A stretch of DNA of 13,845 nucleotides from JANNSW01 sp031431235 (GTDB lineage: Bacteria > Pseudomonadota > Alphaproteobacteria > Rhizobiales > Hyphomicrobiaceae). The DNA lies in NCBI GenBank assembly GCA_031431235.1, contig JANPDA010000081.1, positions 1 through 13,845 of the forward strand. The letters run 5' to 3'. Made by a program: the position numbers and the translations under genes. Position 1 is the stretch's first letter. Each line of letters opens with the position of its first letter. Under the pieces are notes generated by a model. That model saw nothing but the letters and a program-made list of their open reading frames with translations. It did no database searches and had not been told where the DNA came from. Positions 1 through 6,969 of this stretch are shown here, piece after piece.

Positions 1-1
1 G

Positions 2-340
2 GAGCGGCTGGAGCTGAACGAGCTGGCGACCGAGATCGCCCGGATCGTCGCCGCCGCACACGCGCGCACGTTGCCCCCTGAAGCACTGAAGGGCGCAACC
101 TTCACGCTCTCCAACTACGGAAGCATCGCCGGCCGCCATGCGACGCCAGTGGTCGTGCCGCCACAAGTCGCGATCCTGGGGGCCGGGCGGGTGTACCGCG
201 TCTTGCGGCTGGAGGCCGGCCGCCCCGTCGAGCGGACGTTGCTGCCGCTGTCGCTGACGATCGACCACCGGGTCGTCACGGGAGGCGAGTCGGCCCGGTT
301 CCTCGCCGCGGCGATGGCGGATCTGGCGTTGGGGCGGTAG
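2..340 (+). CDS. 2-oxoacid dehydrogenase E2 (dihydrolipoamide acyltransferase), C-terminal part
   Basis: The last 112 residues of an E2 acyltransferase; the lipoyl and peripheral-subunit-binding domains lie outside the window. E2 transfers the acyl group from lipoyl-lysine to CoA in pyruvate- or branched-chain-type 2-oxoacid dehydrogenase complexes in the cytoplasm. Visible catalytic-domain signatures are TFTLSNYGSIAG (around visible residue 33), the PPQVAILGAGR strand, and the C-terminal SLTIDHRVVTGGESARFL. In the last motif the catalytic His (visible residue 89) is present, but the usual Asp of DHRxxDG is Thr (residue 93). E1 alpha and E1 beta genes lie about 2.5 kb downstream on the same strand, so this is probably their partner. 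Substrate specificity (pyruvate, branched-chain 2-oxoacid, acetoin or other) cannot be decided. The gene ends at TAG, immediately before a hairpin. Confidence 0.9.
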   Translation, partial: ERLELNELATEIARIVAAAHARTLPPEALKGATFTLSNYGSIAGRHATPVVVPPQVAILGAGRVYRVLRLEAGRPVERTLLPLSLTIDHRVVTGGESARFLAAAMADLALGR

Positions 341-394
341 TTGCTCCTGCGGACGAACGGTCGAGTGCTCGCGCGTCCGCAGCAACCGGAGCAA
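341..394 (+). terminator. Hairpin directly after the E2 gene, possible terminator
   Basis: TTGCTCCTGCGGAC (341-354) can pair with GTCCGCA (375-381) and GGAGCAA (388-394), giving 14 base pairs with a 6-nt bulge (382-387). A small CGAG-TG-CTCG element sits in the loop. It begins right after the stop codon of E2. No T-run follows, so it is not a canonical intrinsic terminator. It could stabilise the mRNA 3' end or assist termination. Confidence 0.4.
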
Positions 395-524
395 GTACGG
401 TGTTTGGACGCTCCAGGCCAGCGATGCCTCGCCGACCTCGAGCCCGACTGGGGGCGTTGCGCATCGTGCAGAGCAGGGTGGGCTCGCGGAGCCATTGCGG
501 GCTCGGCCTCGAGCGGATAACCGA

Positions 525-540
525 GTGAGCGTTCGCTCAC
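525..540. promoter_or_regulatory. Palindrome upstream of the acyl-CoA dehydrogenase gene, candidate TetR-type operator
   Basis: GTGAGCG-TT-CGCTCAC is a 16-bp inverted repeat with perfect 7-bp arms. It lies 55 bp before the ATG of the acyl-CoA dehydrogenase gene, in the 255-bp gap after E2 that otherwise holds only the hairpin at 341-394. Its size, compactness and CGNTCG-like centre resemble operators of TetR/AcrR-family regulators, which often control fatty-acid and branched-chain catabolism genes. No such regulator is encoded in the window, and assigning the family is inference. Confidence 0.4.
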
Positions 541-595
541 ATCCCAACGAGCGCACTTGTCAGCTCGACCAAGCGCAATCACAGCAGGCGACACC

Positions 596-1813
596 ATGGA
601 ATTCACCATTCCGACCCATGTCGAATCGCTCCGGCGCCAGATCGCAGAGTTCGTCGCAGAGCATGTGCTGCCGCTCGAGTCCGATCCGGCGACCTATGAC
701 GGTCACGACAACATCCGCCTCGATCTCCTCGAAGAGCTTCGAGCCAAGGCGCGTGCTCAGCGGCTCTGGTGCCTGCAACTCGGTCATGATGTGGGCGGTG
801 GCGGGCTCGGCAAGATGGCCATGGCGGTTTGCTACGAGGAGATGAACCGCTCGATCTTCGGGCCTGCCGTCTTCAACTCGGCCGCGCCCGACGACGGCAA
901 CATGATGGTGCTGGAGGCGCTTGCCAGCCCCGCACAGAAGGAGCGTTGGCTCATGCCGATCGCTGACGGCAAGGTCCGCTCGGCGTTCGCCATGACCGAG
1001 CCGCATCCGGGCGGTGGCTCCGACCCTTCGATGATCCAGACGCGCGCCGAGCGGCGCGGCGACCACTACGTCGTCACCGGCGGCAAGTGGTTCATCACCG
1101 GGGCTGGCGAGGCGAGCCACTTCATCGTGATCGCGCGCACGTCCGACGATCCCCGGCGTGGCCTGACGGCTCTCCTCTTCCATCGGGACCAACCGGGCTG
1201 GCGGATCACGCGACGCATCGGCATCATGGGGCCCGAGGAGCATGGCGGCCATTGCGAGCTCGAGTTCGACGGACTCCAGATCCCTGTTGCCGAGACGCTG
1301 CTCGGCGAGGGGCGCGGCCTGAAGGTCGCGCAGACCCGCCTCGGCCCGGCACGCCTCACCCATTGCATGCGCTGGCTGGGGCTGTCGAAGCGCTGCGTCG
1401 AGATCGCCCAAGTCTATGCCGACGTGCGGACGAGCTTTGGACAGCGGCTTGCCGATCGCGAGAGCATCCAGACCATGCTCGGCGACCTCGCCATGCGGAT
1501 CGAGATCGGCCGGCTCCTGGTAATGAAGGCTGCCTATGAGATCGATCGGGGCGGCATGGCCCGCAAGGAGGTCTCCATGGCCAAGATCCACGTGGCGAAC
1601 CTGCTACACGCGGCCGCGGACTGCGCTATCCAGATCAATGGTGCGCGTGGCTACTCGAAGGACACCGTCCTCGAGTGGATCTATCGCTATGCGCGCCAGG
1701 CGCGACTGGTCGATGGTGCCGACGAGGTGCACAAAGCCGTGCTCAACCGTATCCTCACCGAGGACGGCAAGTCGTTCTGGCGATGGGAATCCGAAGCAGG
1801 ATCGGGGGCCTGA
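596..1813 (+). CDS. Acyl-CoA dehydrogenase, ACAD10/11-like
   Basis: A 405-residue flavoenzyme that should introduce an alpha,beta double bond into an acyl-CoA, passing electrons to ETF. The N-terminal helical domain covers about residues 5-125. The FAD/substrate signature AFAMTEPHPGGGSDPS is at 130-145 and KWFITGAG at 164-171, in the middle beta domain. The C-terminal four-helix domain includes RTSFGQRLADRESIQ (278-292) and INGARGYSKDTVLEWIYR (347-364). The segment VDGADEVHK (372-380) aligns with the YEGTxQIQ region of MCAD, so the usual catalytic Glu position holds Asp, as in the ACAD10/11 subgroup. ATG 596 is preferred over the in-frame TTG at 557 because homology starts there, although the upstream AGCAGGCG ribosome site is weak. 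Length is normal for the subgroup. The acyl chain used is unknown; the flanking 2-oxoacid dehydrogenase genes suggest a product of that complex. Confidence 0.93.
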   Translation: MEFTIPTHVESLRRQIAEFVAEHVLPLESDPATYDGHDNIRLDLLEELRAKARAQRLWCLQLGHDVGGGGLGKMAMAVCYEEMNRSIFGPAVFNSAAPDDGNMMVLEALASPAQKERWLMPIADGKVRSAFAMTEPHPGGGSDPSMIQTRAERRGDHYVVTGGKWFITGAGEASHFIVIARTSDDPRRGLTALLFHRDQPGWRITRRIGIMGPEEHGGHCELEFDGLQIPVAETLLGEGRGLKVAQTRLGPARLTHCMRWLGLSKRCVEIAQVYADVRTSFGQRLADRESIQTMLGDLAMRIEIGRLLVMKAAYEIDRGGMARKEVSMAKIHVANLLHAAADCAIQINGARGYSKDTVLEWIYRYARQARLVDGADEVHKAVLNRILTEDGKSFWRWESEAGSGA

Positions 1814-1899
1814 TCCGAGGCCCGGACAACGCCGTAGCCCAATTGCAGACAAGCGAGGACTGGTTGCAGTCACCGAGCTGCCTCCCACGCCGTCCAACG

Positions 1900-1922
1900 C
1901 GCCCTGCCGCGCCAGCAGGGCG
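1900..1922 (+). terminator. Hairpin between the dehydrogenase and racemase-like genes
   Basis: CGCCCTGC (1900-1907) and GCAGGGCG (1915-1922) form a perfect 8-bp stem with a 7-nt loop, in the 182-bp gap after the acyl-CoA dehydrogenase gene. There is no trailing T-run. It may be a weak terminator, or an mRNA processing or stability element separating the two genes. The rest of the gap shows nothing but a weaker GGGCC/GGCCC repeat around the dehydrogenase stop codon. Confidence 0.35.
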
Positions 1923-1995
1923 ACCCTGCCTGCCGTGCATGGCCGCTCGTCGCGGAGCAGTCTAAGCTCGCGACGAGCCAACGCAGGAGGAACCC

Positions 1996-2727
1996 ATGCC
2001 CAAATACCGCGTGCGCAACGCCGATTCCTATGGTCATGCCATCGGCATCCTGATGCTCGACTATCGCGGGCCGTTCATTCCCGGCGATGTGGGCAATGCG
2101 ACGAGCTATGATTATCCGGTGCTGTTCAAGCTGGTGAAGGGGCTCAAGTTCGAGCGGGTGATCGCGGGCGATCCGGAGCTGGAGGCGCCGATAGTGGCGG
2201 CCGCCAAGGAGCTGGAAGAGTATGGCGTGCGCGGCATCTCGAGCGATTGCGGCTTCCTCATCAAGTACCAGGATGCGGTGAAAAAGGCCGTAAAGATCCC
2301 CGTCTTCATGTCGAGCCTGCTGCAGATCCCGTTCCTCTCCATGATGGTCGATTCCACGCGCCCGATCGGCTGCGTCACGGCGACGAGGAAGGACCTGGGC
2401 AATCGCGTGCTCGAGCTCGCGGGAATTCGCAGCGACATCAACGTGGTCGTGCGCGGAATGGAGGACTACGAGCATTTCAAGTGGGCGATTCTGGAAGAAG
2501 GCGGCGAGCTCGACAGCGACAGGATCGAGGCCGAGACGGTGCATGCCGCGGTCGAGCTGCAGAAGCAGAACCCGGACATGGGCGCGATCGTGCTCGAATG
2601 CTCGCTGATGCCGCCTTATGCCAAGGCCGTCCAGGATGCGACCGGACTGCCAGTGTTCGATTTCGTCACCATGATCAACTACTTCCACGAAGGCACGCAC
2701 CGAAAGACGTTCCAGGGGAACTACTGA
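1996..2727 (+). CDS. Asp/Glu racemase superfamily protein
   Basis: A 243-residue cytoplasmic protein that looks like the aspartate/glutamate/hydantoin racemase superfamily, in which two cysteines on opposite faces of a two-domain alpha/beta fold act as acid and base. Candidate residues are Cys85 in GISSDCGF (80-87) and Cys202 in VLECSLMPPY (199-208), at the expected spacing and in the typical Asn/Asp-Cys and Glu-Cys settings. IGILMLDY (16-23) matches the N-terminal strand. The start is well fixed: AGGAGG at 1985-1990 sits 5 nt before ATG. The superfamily includes racemases, maleate isomerase and arylmalonate decarboxylase, so the reaction cannot be assigned. Its place between acyl-CoA dehydrogenase and the E1 genes suggests it processes an intermediate or stereoisomer in the same pathway, which is inference. 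Confidence 0.8.
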   Translation: MPKYRVRNADSYGHAIGILMLDYRGPFIPGDVGNATSYDYPVLFKLVKGLKFERVIAGDPELEAPIVAAAKELEEYGVRGISSDCGFLIKYQDAVKKAVKIPVFMSSLLQIPFLSMMVDSTRPIGCVTATRKDLGNRVLELAGIRSDINVVVRGMEDYEHFKWAILEEGGELDSDRIEAETVHAAVELQKQNPDMGAIVLECSLMPPYAKAVQDATGLPVFDFVTMINYFHEGTHRKTFQGNY

Positions 2728-2806
2728 GCCAGTCCCCTTACCCGGCGCCTTGACAGATGGCTGGCCGAGTGGCCGTCCCGATGAGGCCCTCAAGAGACCG
2801 AGGTCA

Positions 2807-3901
2807 ATGGCAGAAGCCAGTCCGGATACCGTCGTCGCAACCTTCGAGATCAGGCGCCGGCGCTTCATCGACGAGAATGGGTCGGCTGTCGCCAAGCTGC
2901 CGTCCTTCGCGCTCGACCGCGACCTCATGCGCCGCATCTACCGCGGCATGAGCTTCGTTCGCCTCTACGACCAGAAGCGCGTGAGCCTGCAGCGTACCGG
3001 CCGCATGGGTACGTCCGCAACCGCGCTCGGCCAGGAGGCGATCCCGATCGGCGTCGCTTCGGCCATGCGCGAGGAGGACGTGCTGGTGCCGGCTTATCGC
3101 GAGGACGGTGCGCAGATCTGGCGCGGCGTTCGCCCCGAGGAGATGCTGATCTACTGGGGCGGCGACGAGCGCGGCCAACATCCGGCCGACCCGCGTGTCG
3201 CCCATGATTTTCCCGTCGCCATCACCGTCGGCAATCAGGCGCTGCATGCAGCGGGTGTCGCCAATGCCATGCGGTTGCGACGGCAGCAGCGGGTGGCCGT
3301 GACCATGCTCGGCGACGGCGCCACCTCGAAGGGCGATGTCTACGAGGCGATCAACGTGGCGGGAGCCTGGAAGCTGCCGCTGGTCTTCGTCATCTCCAAC
3401 AACGGGTTCGCGATCTCGACGCCGATCGAGCGGCAGACGGCGGCCGAGACCCTCGCGCAAAAGGGTCTTGCCGGCGGGATCGCTGTCTTGCAGGCCGACG
3501 GCAACGACGTTTTTGCCGTTCGGCACGCCGTGCTGGAAGCACTCGACCGGGCGCGGACAGGCGGGGGAGCTACGCTGATCGAGTGCCTCACTTATCGGCT
3601 GAACGACCACAATACGGCCGACGACTCGACCCGCTACCGCGATCCGGAGGAGGTGAAGCGGCGTTGGGCCTATTGTCCGATGAAGCGTCTTGGCACCTGG
3701 ATGCGGGCAGCCGGGCACTGGTCGGACGCGGACGAGGAAGCGATGAAGGCGGAGATCGCGATCGAGCTGGATATGGCCGTCGAGCGCTATCTCGCACACC
3801 CCGCACCCAAGGCGACAGACATGTTCGACCATCTCTACGCAAGCCTGCCCCGCCAGTATGCGAGCCAGCGTGCGGAAGCCGAGCGGCTCGACCATGGCTG
3901 A
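2807..3901 (+). CDS. 2-oxoacid dehydrogenase E1 component, alpha subunit
   Basis: A 364-residue ThDP-dependent subunit of a heterotetrameric (alpha2beta2) 2-oxoacid dehydrogenase, decarboxylating a 2-oxoacid and acylating the lipoyl group of E2. The ThDP/Mg motif starts at GDGATSKGD (169-177) and ends at VISNN (195-199). The mobile-loop segment YRLNDHNTADDSTRYRD (263-279) matches the branched-chain/pyruvate E1 alpha loop that carries the regulatory serines in mitochondrial enzymes. ALGQEAIPIG (73-82) and the PAYREDG segment are also family-typical. ATG 2807, with GAGGT just upstream, is preferred over the in-frame TTG at 2750. The overall pattern is closer to branched-chain than to E. coli-type homodimeric E1. 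It overlaps the E1 beta gene by 8 nt, so the two are probably translated together. Confidence 0.93.
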   Translation: MAEASPDTVVATFEIRRRRFIDENGSAVAKLPSFALDRDLMRRIYRGMSFVRLYDQKRVSLQRTGRMGTSATALGQEAIPIGVASAMREEDVLVPAYREDGAQIWRGVRPEEMLIYWGGDERGQHPADPRVAHDFPVAITVGNQALHAAGVANAMRLRRQQRVAVTMLGDGATSKGDVYEAINVAGAWKLPLVFVISNNGFAISTPIERQTAAETLAQKGLAGGIAVLQADGNDVFAVRHAVLEALDRARTGGGATLIECLTYRLNDHNTADDSTRYRDPEEVKRRWAYCPMKRLGTWMRAAGHWSDADEEAMKAEIAIELDMAVERYLAHPAPKATDMFDHLYASLPRQYASQRAEAERLDHG

Positions 3902-4874
3902 GCTCACTCTCATCCAGGCCGTCAACACGGCGCTGGCACGCGCGCTCGAGGACGACGCGCAAGTCGTTCTGCTCGGCCAGGACATCGGCATGCATGGCGG
4001 GGTGTTCCGGGCGACCGAGGGGTTGTGGCAGCGCTTCGGGGGCAATCGCGTGCTCGACTGCCCGCTCGCCGAGACCATGATCGGCGGGCTCGCGGTCGGG
4101 ATGGCGGCAGAGGGGATGAAGCCGGTCGCCGAGATCCAGTTCCTCGGCTTCCTCTATCCGGTGCTCGACAACCTCGCCAACCACGCCTCACGCCTCAGGA
4201 ACCGCACACGCGGACGCATCACCTGCCCGCTGACGATCCGCGTCACGCACGGCGCCGGGGTGAATGCGCCCGAGCATCACTCCGAAGCGATCGAATCGAT
4301 GCTCGCGCATATGCCGGGGCTGCGGGTGGTGATCCCGTCCTCACCGGCCAAGGCCTATGGCCTGCTGCTCGCTGCCATCCGCGATCCCGATCCGGTGGTG
4401 TTCCTGGAGCCGACGCGGCTCTATCGCGGCTTCCGCGAGGAGGTGGTGGACGACGGCAAGGCGCTGCCGCTCGACACCTGCTTCGTCGCGCGCGAGGGCC
4501 GCGACATCACACTCGTCGCCTGGGGCGCGATGATGAAGGAGACGCTCGAGGCGGCCGAGACGCTCGCCGGCCGCGGCATCTCGGCTGAGGTGATCGATGT
4601 CGCGACCATCAAGCCGTTCGATGCCGACACGGTCGTCGCCTCGGTCGAGAGGACGGGGCGCTGCGTGATCGTGCACGAGGCGGCGCGGACGGCAGGGTTT
4701 GGGGCCGAGATCGCGGCCTGCCTGCAGGAGCGGGCGATCACGGCTCTGCTCGCCCCGATCGAGCGGGTCACCGGCTACGACGTGGTGACGCCGATGCCCA
4801 AGCTCGAGCGCCGCACCATGCCGAGCCCGACGCGGATTCTCGAAGCCTGCGAACGCGTGCTCGCCTGGGGCTGA
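3894..4874 (+). CDS. 2-oxoacid dehydrogenase E1 component, beta subunit
   Basis: A 326-residue transketolase-like beta subunit completing the ThDP site with E1 alpha. Signatures include VVLLGQDIGMHGGVFRATEG (positions about 23-42), DCPLAETMIGGLAVGMA, GVNAPEHHSEAIESMLAHMP and VVIPSSPAKAYGLLLAAI. The C-terminal transketolase domain contains ITLVAWGAMMKETLEAA and ends with the typical PSPTRILEACERVL. ATG 3894 lies inside the E1 alpha stop region (8-nt overlap), giving the usual family length; an upstream in-frame ATG at 3858 would add 12 residues of non-family sequence. Together with E1 alpha and the E2 at the window start it forms a complex, but no E3 (lipoamide dehydrogenase) gene is seen here. 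It may be encoded to the left of the window or elsewhere. Confidence 0.93.
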   Translation: MAELTLIQAVNTALARALEDDAQVVLLGQDIGMHGGVFRATEGLWQRFGGNRVLDCPLAETMIGGLAVGMAAEGMKPVAEIQFLGFLYPVLDNLANHASRLRNRTRGRITCPLTIRVTHGAGVNAPEHHSEAIESMLAHMPGLRVVIPSSPAKAYGLLLAAIRDPDPVVFLEPTRLYRGFREEVVDDGKALPLDTCFVAREGRDITLVAWGAMMKETLEAAETLAGRGISAEVIDVATIKPFDADTVVASVERTGRCVIVHEAARTAGFGAEIAACLQERAITALLAPIERVTGYDVVTPMPKLERRTMPSPTRILEACERVLAWG

Positions 4875-4890
4875 CCGAGGGAGCAACCGG

Positions 4891-4909
4891 CTCGGCCGGC
4901 CGGCGCGAG
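4891..4909. terminator. GC-rich inverted repeat between convergent genes
   Basis: CTCG (4891-4894) and CGAG (4906-4909) flank a GCCGGCCGGC palindrome, in the 38-bp gap between E1 beta (+) and the glutathione transferase gene (-). Its location fits a shared bidirectional termination hairpin. It has no T-run on either strand, so support is weak. Confidence 0.25.
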
Positions 4910-4912
4910 GCG

Positions 4913-5617
4913 CTACGGCCGCTTGGGGATCTCGAGACCTCTTTGCACGGCTGGGCGGGCAAGGCCGCGCTCCAGCCAGGCCGGGACGTGGCGCATGGCA
5001 TCGAACCCGACCAGCTCGCGCGCGCCGTAGAAGCCGATCAGGTTGCGCACCCAGCCGAGCAGAGAGACGTCGGCGATCGTGAAGTCGTCGCCCATGATCC
5101 ATTGCCGGCCTTCGAGGCGCGAATCGAGCACGCCGAGCAGGCGACTGGTCTCGACCCGATAGCGCTCGAGCGGGCGCTTGTCCTCGATCTCGCGGCCGGC
5201 GAACTTGTGGAAGTAGCCGAGCTGGCCGAACATCGGTCCGACCGCCGCCATCTGGAAGAACACCCATTGGATGGTCTGAAAGCGACGCGCCGGATCGGCC
5301 GGCAGCAGCTTGCCGGTTTTCTCGGCCAGATAGAGCAGGATCGCTCCGGATTCGAACAATGCGATCGGCATGCCGCCCGGCCCATCCGGATCGATGATGG
5401 CGGGGATCTTGCCGTTGGGGTTCAACGACAGGAATTCCGGCGTCCAGGTTTCGTTCTTGCCGATATCGATCGCGTGGGCCTCGTAGGGCAGCTCCAGCTC
5501 CTCCAGCGCGATCGAGACCTTGACGCCGTTGGGCGTGGGAAAGGAATAGAGTTGCAGGCGGTCGGGATGTCGGGGCTGCCAGCGCCGGGCAATCGGGAAG
5601 TCAGAAAGATCCGGCAT
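4913..5617 (-). CDS. Glutathione S-transferase, YfcG/YghU (Nu-class) type
   Basis: A 234-residue cytosolic thioredoxin-fold glutathione transferase. The N-terminal domain carries LYSFPTPNGVK (23-33), whose TPN replaces the Tyr/Ser/Cys of other GST classes and matches the YfcG/YghU group. It also has NGKIPAIID (68-76, the cis-Pro loop) and LFESGAILLYLAEKTG (87-102, the gamma-glutamyl-binding Glu-Ser). The helical C-terminal domain includes the folding motif DDFTIADVSLLGWV (177-190). YfcG-type proteins act as disulfide-bond reductases using glutathione. ATG 5617 is chosen because GGAG (complement of 5624-5627) lies 6 nt upstream and homology starts shortly after. It is convergent with the E1 operon and has its own promoter candidate, so it is probably unrelated to that pathway. 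Confidence 0.92.
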   Translation of the reverse strand: MPDLSDFPIARRWQPRHPDRLQLYSFPTPNGVKVSIALEELELPYEAHAIDIGKNETWTPEFLSLNPNGKIPAIIDPDGPGGMPIALFESGAILLYLAEKTGKLLPADPARRFQTIQWVFFQMAAVGPMFGQLGYFHKFAGREIEDKRPLERYRVETSRLLGVLDSRLEGRQWIMGDDFTIADVSLLGWVRNLIGFYGARELVGFDAMRHVPAWLERGLARPAVQRGLEIPKRP

Positions 5618-5654
5618 CCAAAGCTCCACTCGAGTTGGGGTTGGAAACCCACTC

Positions 5655-5682
5655 ACGATAGCCCGGCCCCGCCCATTGGCAA
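5655..5682 (-). promoter_or_regulatory. Candidate sigma70-type promoter of the glutathione transferase gene
   Basis: On the minus strand, TTGCCA (5677-5682) and TATCGT (5655-5660) are separated by 16 nt, about 38 bp before the start codon. A GGGTT-GGA-AACCC inverted repeat (5638-5650) lies between the -10 and the gene and could be an operator. Evidence is from sequence resemblance only. The rest of the 143-bp gap (5618-5760) shows no gene. Confidence 0.4.
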
Positions 5683-5760
5683 CCTCGATTGCTCCCGAGG
5701 CGCATAGGCGGGCGGTCGCAGCCACAAGGCCGGTTTTCGCCGGGCACGATGAAAGCCGGC

Positions 5761-6969
5761 TCAGACTTTCACCAGCATCCCGGTCGCATACATGATCAGA
5801 ATGCCGGCAGCGACTCCACCGATGACCGTGGGGCTCAATGCCTTCGCGACGCCACCCTGCTCGCGCGCGACATAGGCTCCGACCTCGACCAGCACTTGCG
5901 CAATCGCGCCTGCCCCGATCGCAAGGGCGAATCCGGCCCATTGCGGTGTGAGCGCAAGGCTGCCGAGCCACATGCCGAGGATGGCCGGGGCACCCGCCAG
6001 CAAGGCGAGCCCGACGAAGGTCATGAGGGAGGTCCTGATCCGCAGGATGGGAGCGGCAATGCCGAGCCCTTCGGTGATGTTGTGCAGCGTGAAGCCGAGC
6101 ACCAGGAAGGTGCCGAGGCTTGCCGCGCCGGTTGCGAAGGCCGCCCCGATGGCGAGGCCCTCGCCGAAGTTGTGCAGCCCGATGCCGAGGGCAATGTAGG
6201 TCGCAAGTGCTGATCCGGTCGGCACACCATGGCGGCGTCCGACCGCCATGAGCCCAAGGAACGAGAGCAGCGCGACGAGCACCACCATCACGTGGCCCTG
6301 GAAGGCAGCTGCCACCTCACCGCCAAGCTCGAGCGCGTCCTCCAACGTGTCGACGAAGAGGAACACGAGGAGCCCGGCAGTGAGGGCCAATATGAAGGCG
6401 ATGCCGTCTTTGCCTGCTCGGCGCAGGAGGGGGTAGAACATGAGGCCGATCGCGACCGGCAGGATGCCGACGAAGGCGCCGACGAGCGCCTGCGGCCGCA
6501 ACTGGCTCATGTCCGCCTTTGGCGTCGCCACCGCGACTTCGATCTCGTGCTCGAAGGTGGCGCCGGTCCTGGTCACGATCTTGACCCGGTGCGCCTCGCC
6601 GAGGATCCAAGGATAGGGAATGTGGATCCAGGCCGAGGCGACGCGTGCGATGTCGCCGGGCGGGCTCTGCGTGAAGGTCCAATAGGCGTCGTCGACCTGC
6701 ACCTGGGCGATCGTCATCGGCTCGGAGCCGCCGGCGCGCACCTTGAGACGGATGCCGGTCTCGTCGAGCACGCGCTGCTCGAAGGTCAGCTTCTCGACTG
6801 GGGGAGCCCCGTTGTCGAACACGCGCATCGGGTCGGTTTGGACGAGCCAGACGGCGGCGAGCCCGAACAGGAAGAGCGGCAGCACGATCCAGACGAGGCC
6901 GGCGGTCGAGGCGGAAGCCCGTTCGCGCTTGGTGTCCGGCGCCGCCACCGAAGGGTCCGCGTCCGTCAT
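5761..6969 (-). CDS. ZIP-family metal transporter with N-terminal extracytoplasmic domain
   Basis: A 402-residue inner-membrane protein. The C-terminal 240 residues are a ZIP permease: about eight hydrophobic helices from residue 161, with the metal-site signatures HNFGEG (266-271) and HNITEG (296-301) on TM4 and TM5. ZIP proteins import divalent ions such as Zn, Mn or Fe. Unusually, a positively charged N-tail is followed by one membrane segment (about 24-44) and a soluble region of about 115 residues (45-160) rich in predicted beta strands, which would lie in the periplasm. That topology also places the ZIP N-terminus outside, as is canonical. The cytoplasmic His-rich loop typical of many ZIPs is short (RRHG, 245-248). 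Its ATG overlaps the stop of the multicopper oxidase gene (ATGA), implying translational coupling. With the upstream MntR box, manganese is the likeliest substrate; iron is possible. Confidence 0.88.
   Translation of the reverse strand: MTDADPSVAAPDTKRERASASTAGLVWIVLPLFLFGLAAVWLVQTDPMRVFDNGAPPVEKLTFEQRVLDETGIRLKVRAGGSEPMTIAQVQVDDAYWTFTQSPPGDIARVASAWIHIPYPWILGEAHRVKIVTRTGATFEHEIEVAVATPKADMSQLRPQALVGAFVGILPVAIGLMFYPLLRRAGKDGIAFILALTAGLLVFLFVDTLEDALELGGEVAAAFQGHVMVVLVALLSFLGLMAVGRRHGVPTGSALATYIALGIGLHNFGEGLAIGAAFATGAASLGTFLVLGFTLHNITEGLGIAAPILRIRTSLMTFVGLALLAGAPAILGMWLGSLALTPQWAGFALAIGAGAIAQVLVEVGAYVAREQGGVAKALSPTVIGGVAAGILIMYATGMLVKV

Noticed and set aside
560..1591. Long antisense open frame opposite the acyl-CoA dehydrogenase
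   Set aside because: Typical GC-rich antisense shadow with no family motif. The sense frame has full dehydrogenase signatures.
1870..2937. Antisense open frame opposite the racemase-like gene
   Set aside because: His/Arg-rich shadow composition, no motif; the sense gene has a perfect AGGAGG ribosome site.
2804..4078. Long antisense open frame opposite the E1 alpha and E1 beta genes
   Set aside because: Covers two clear genes on the other strand and shows no recognisable domain.
5700..5760. CCGG-rich hairpins downstream of the ZIP gene as a terminator
   Set aside because: Stems are only 4-5 bp and mutually exclusive, with no T-run.
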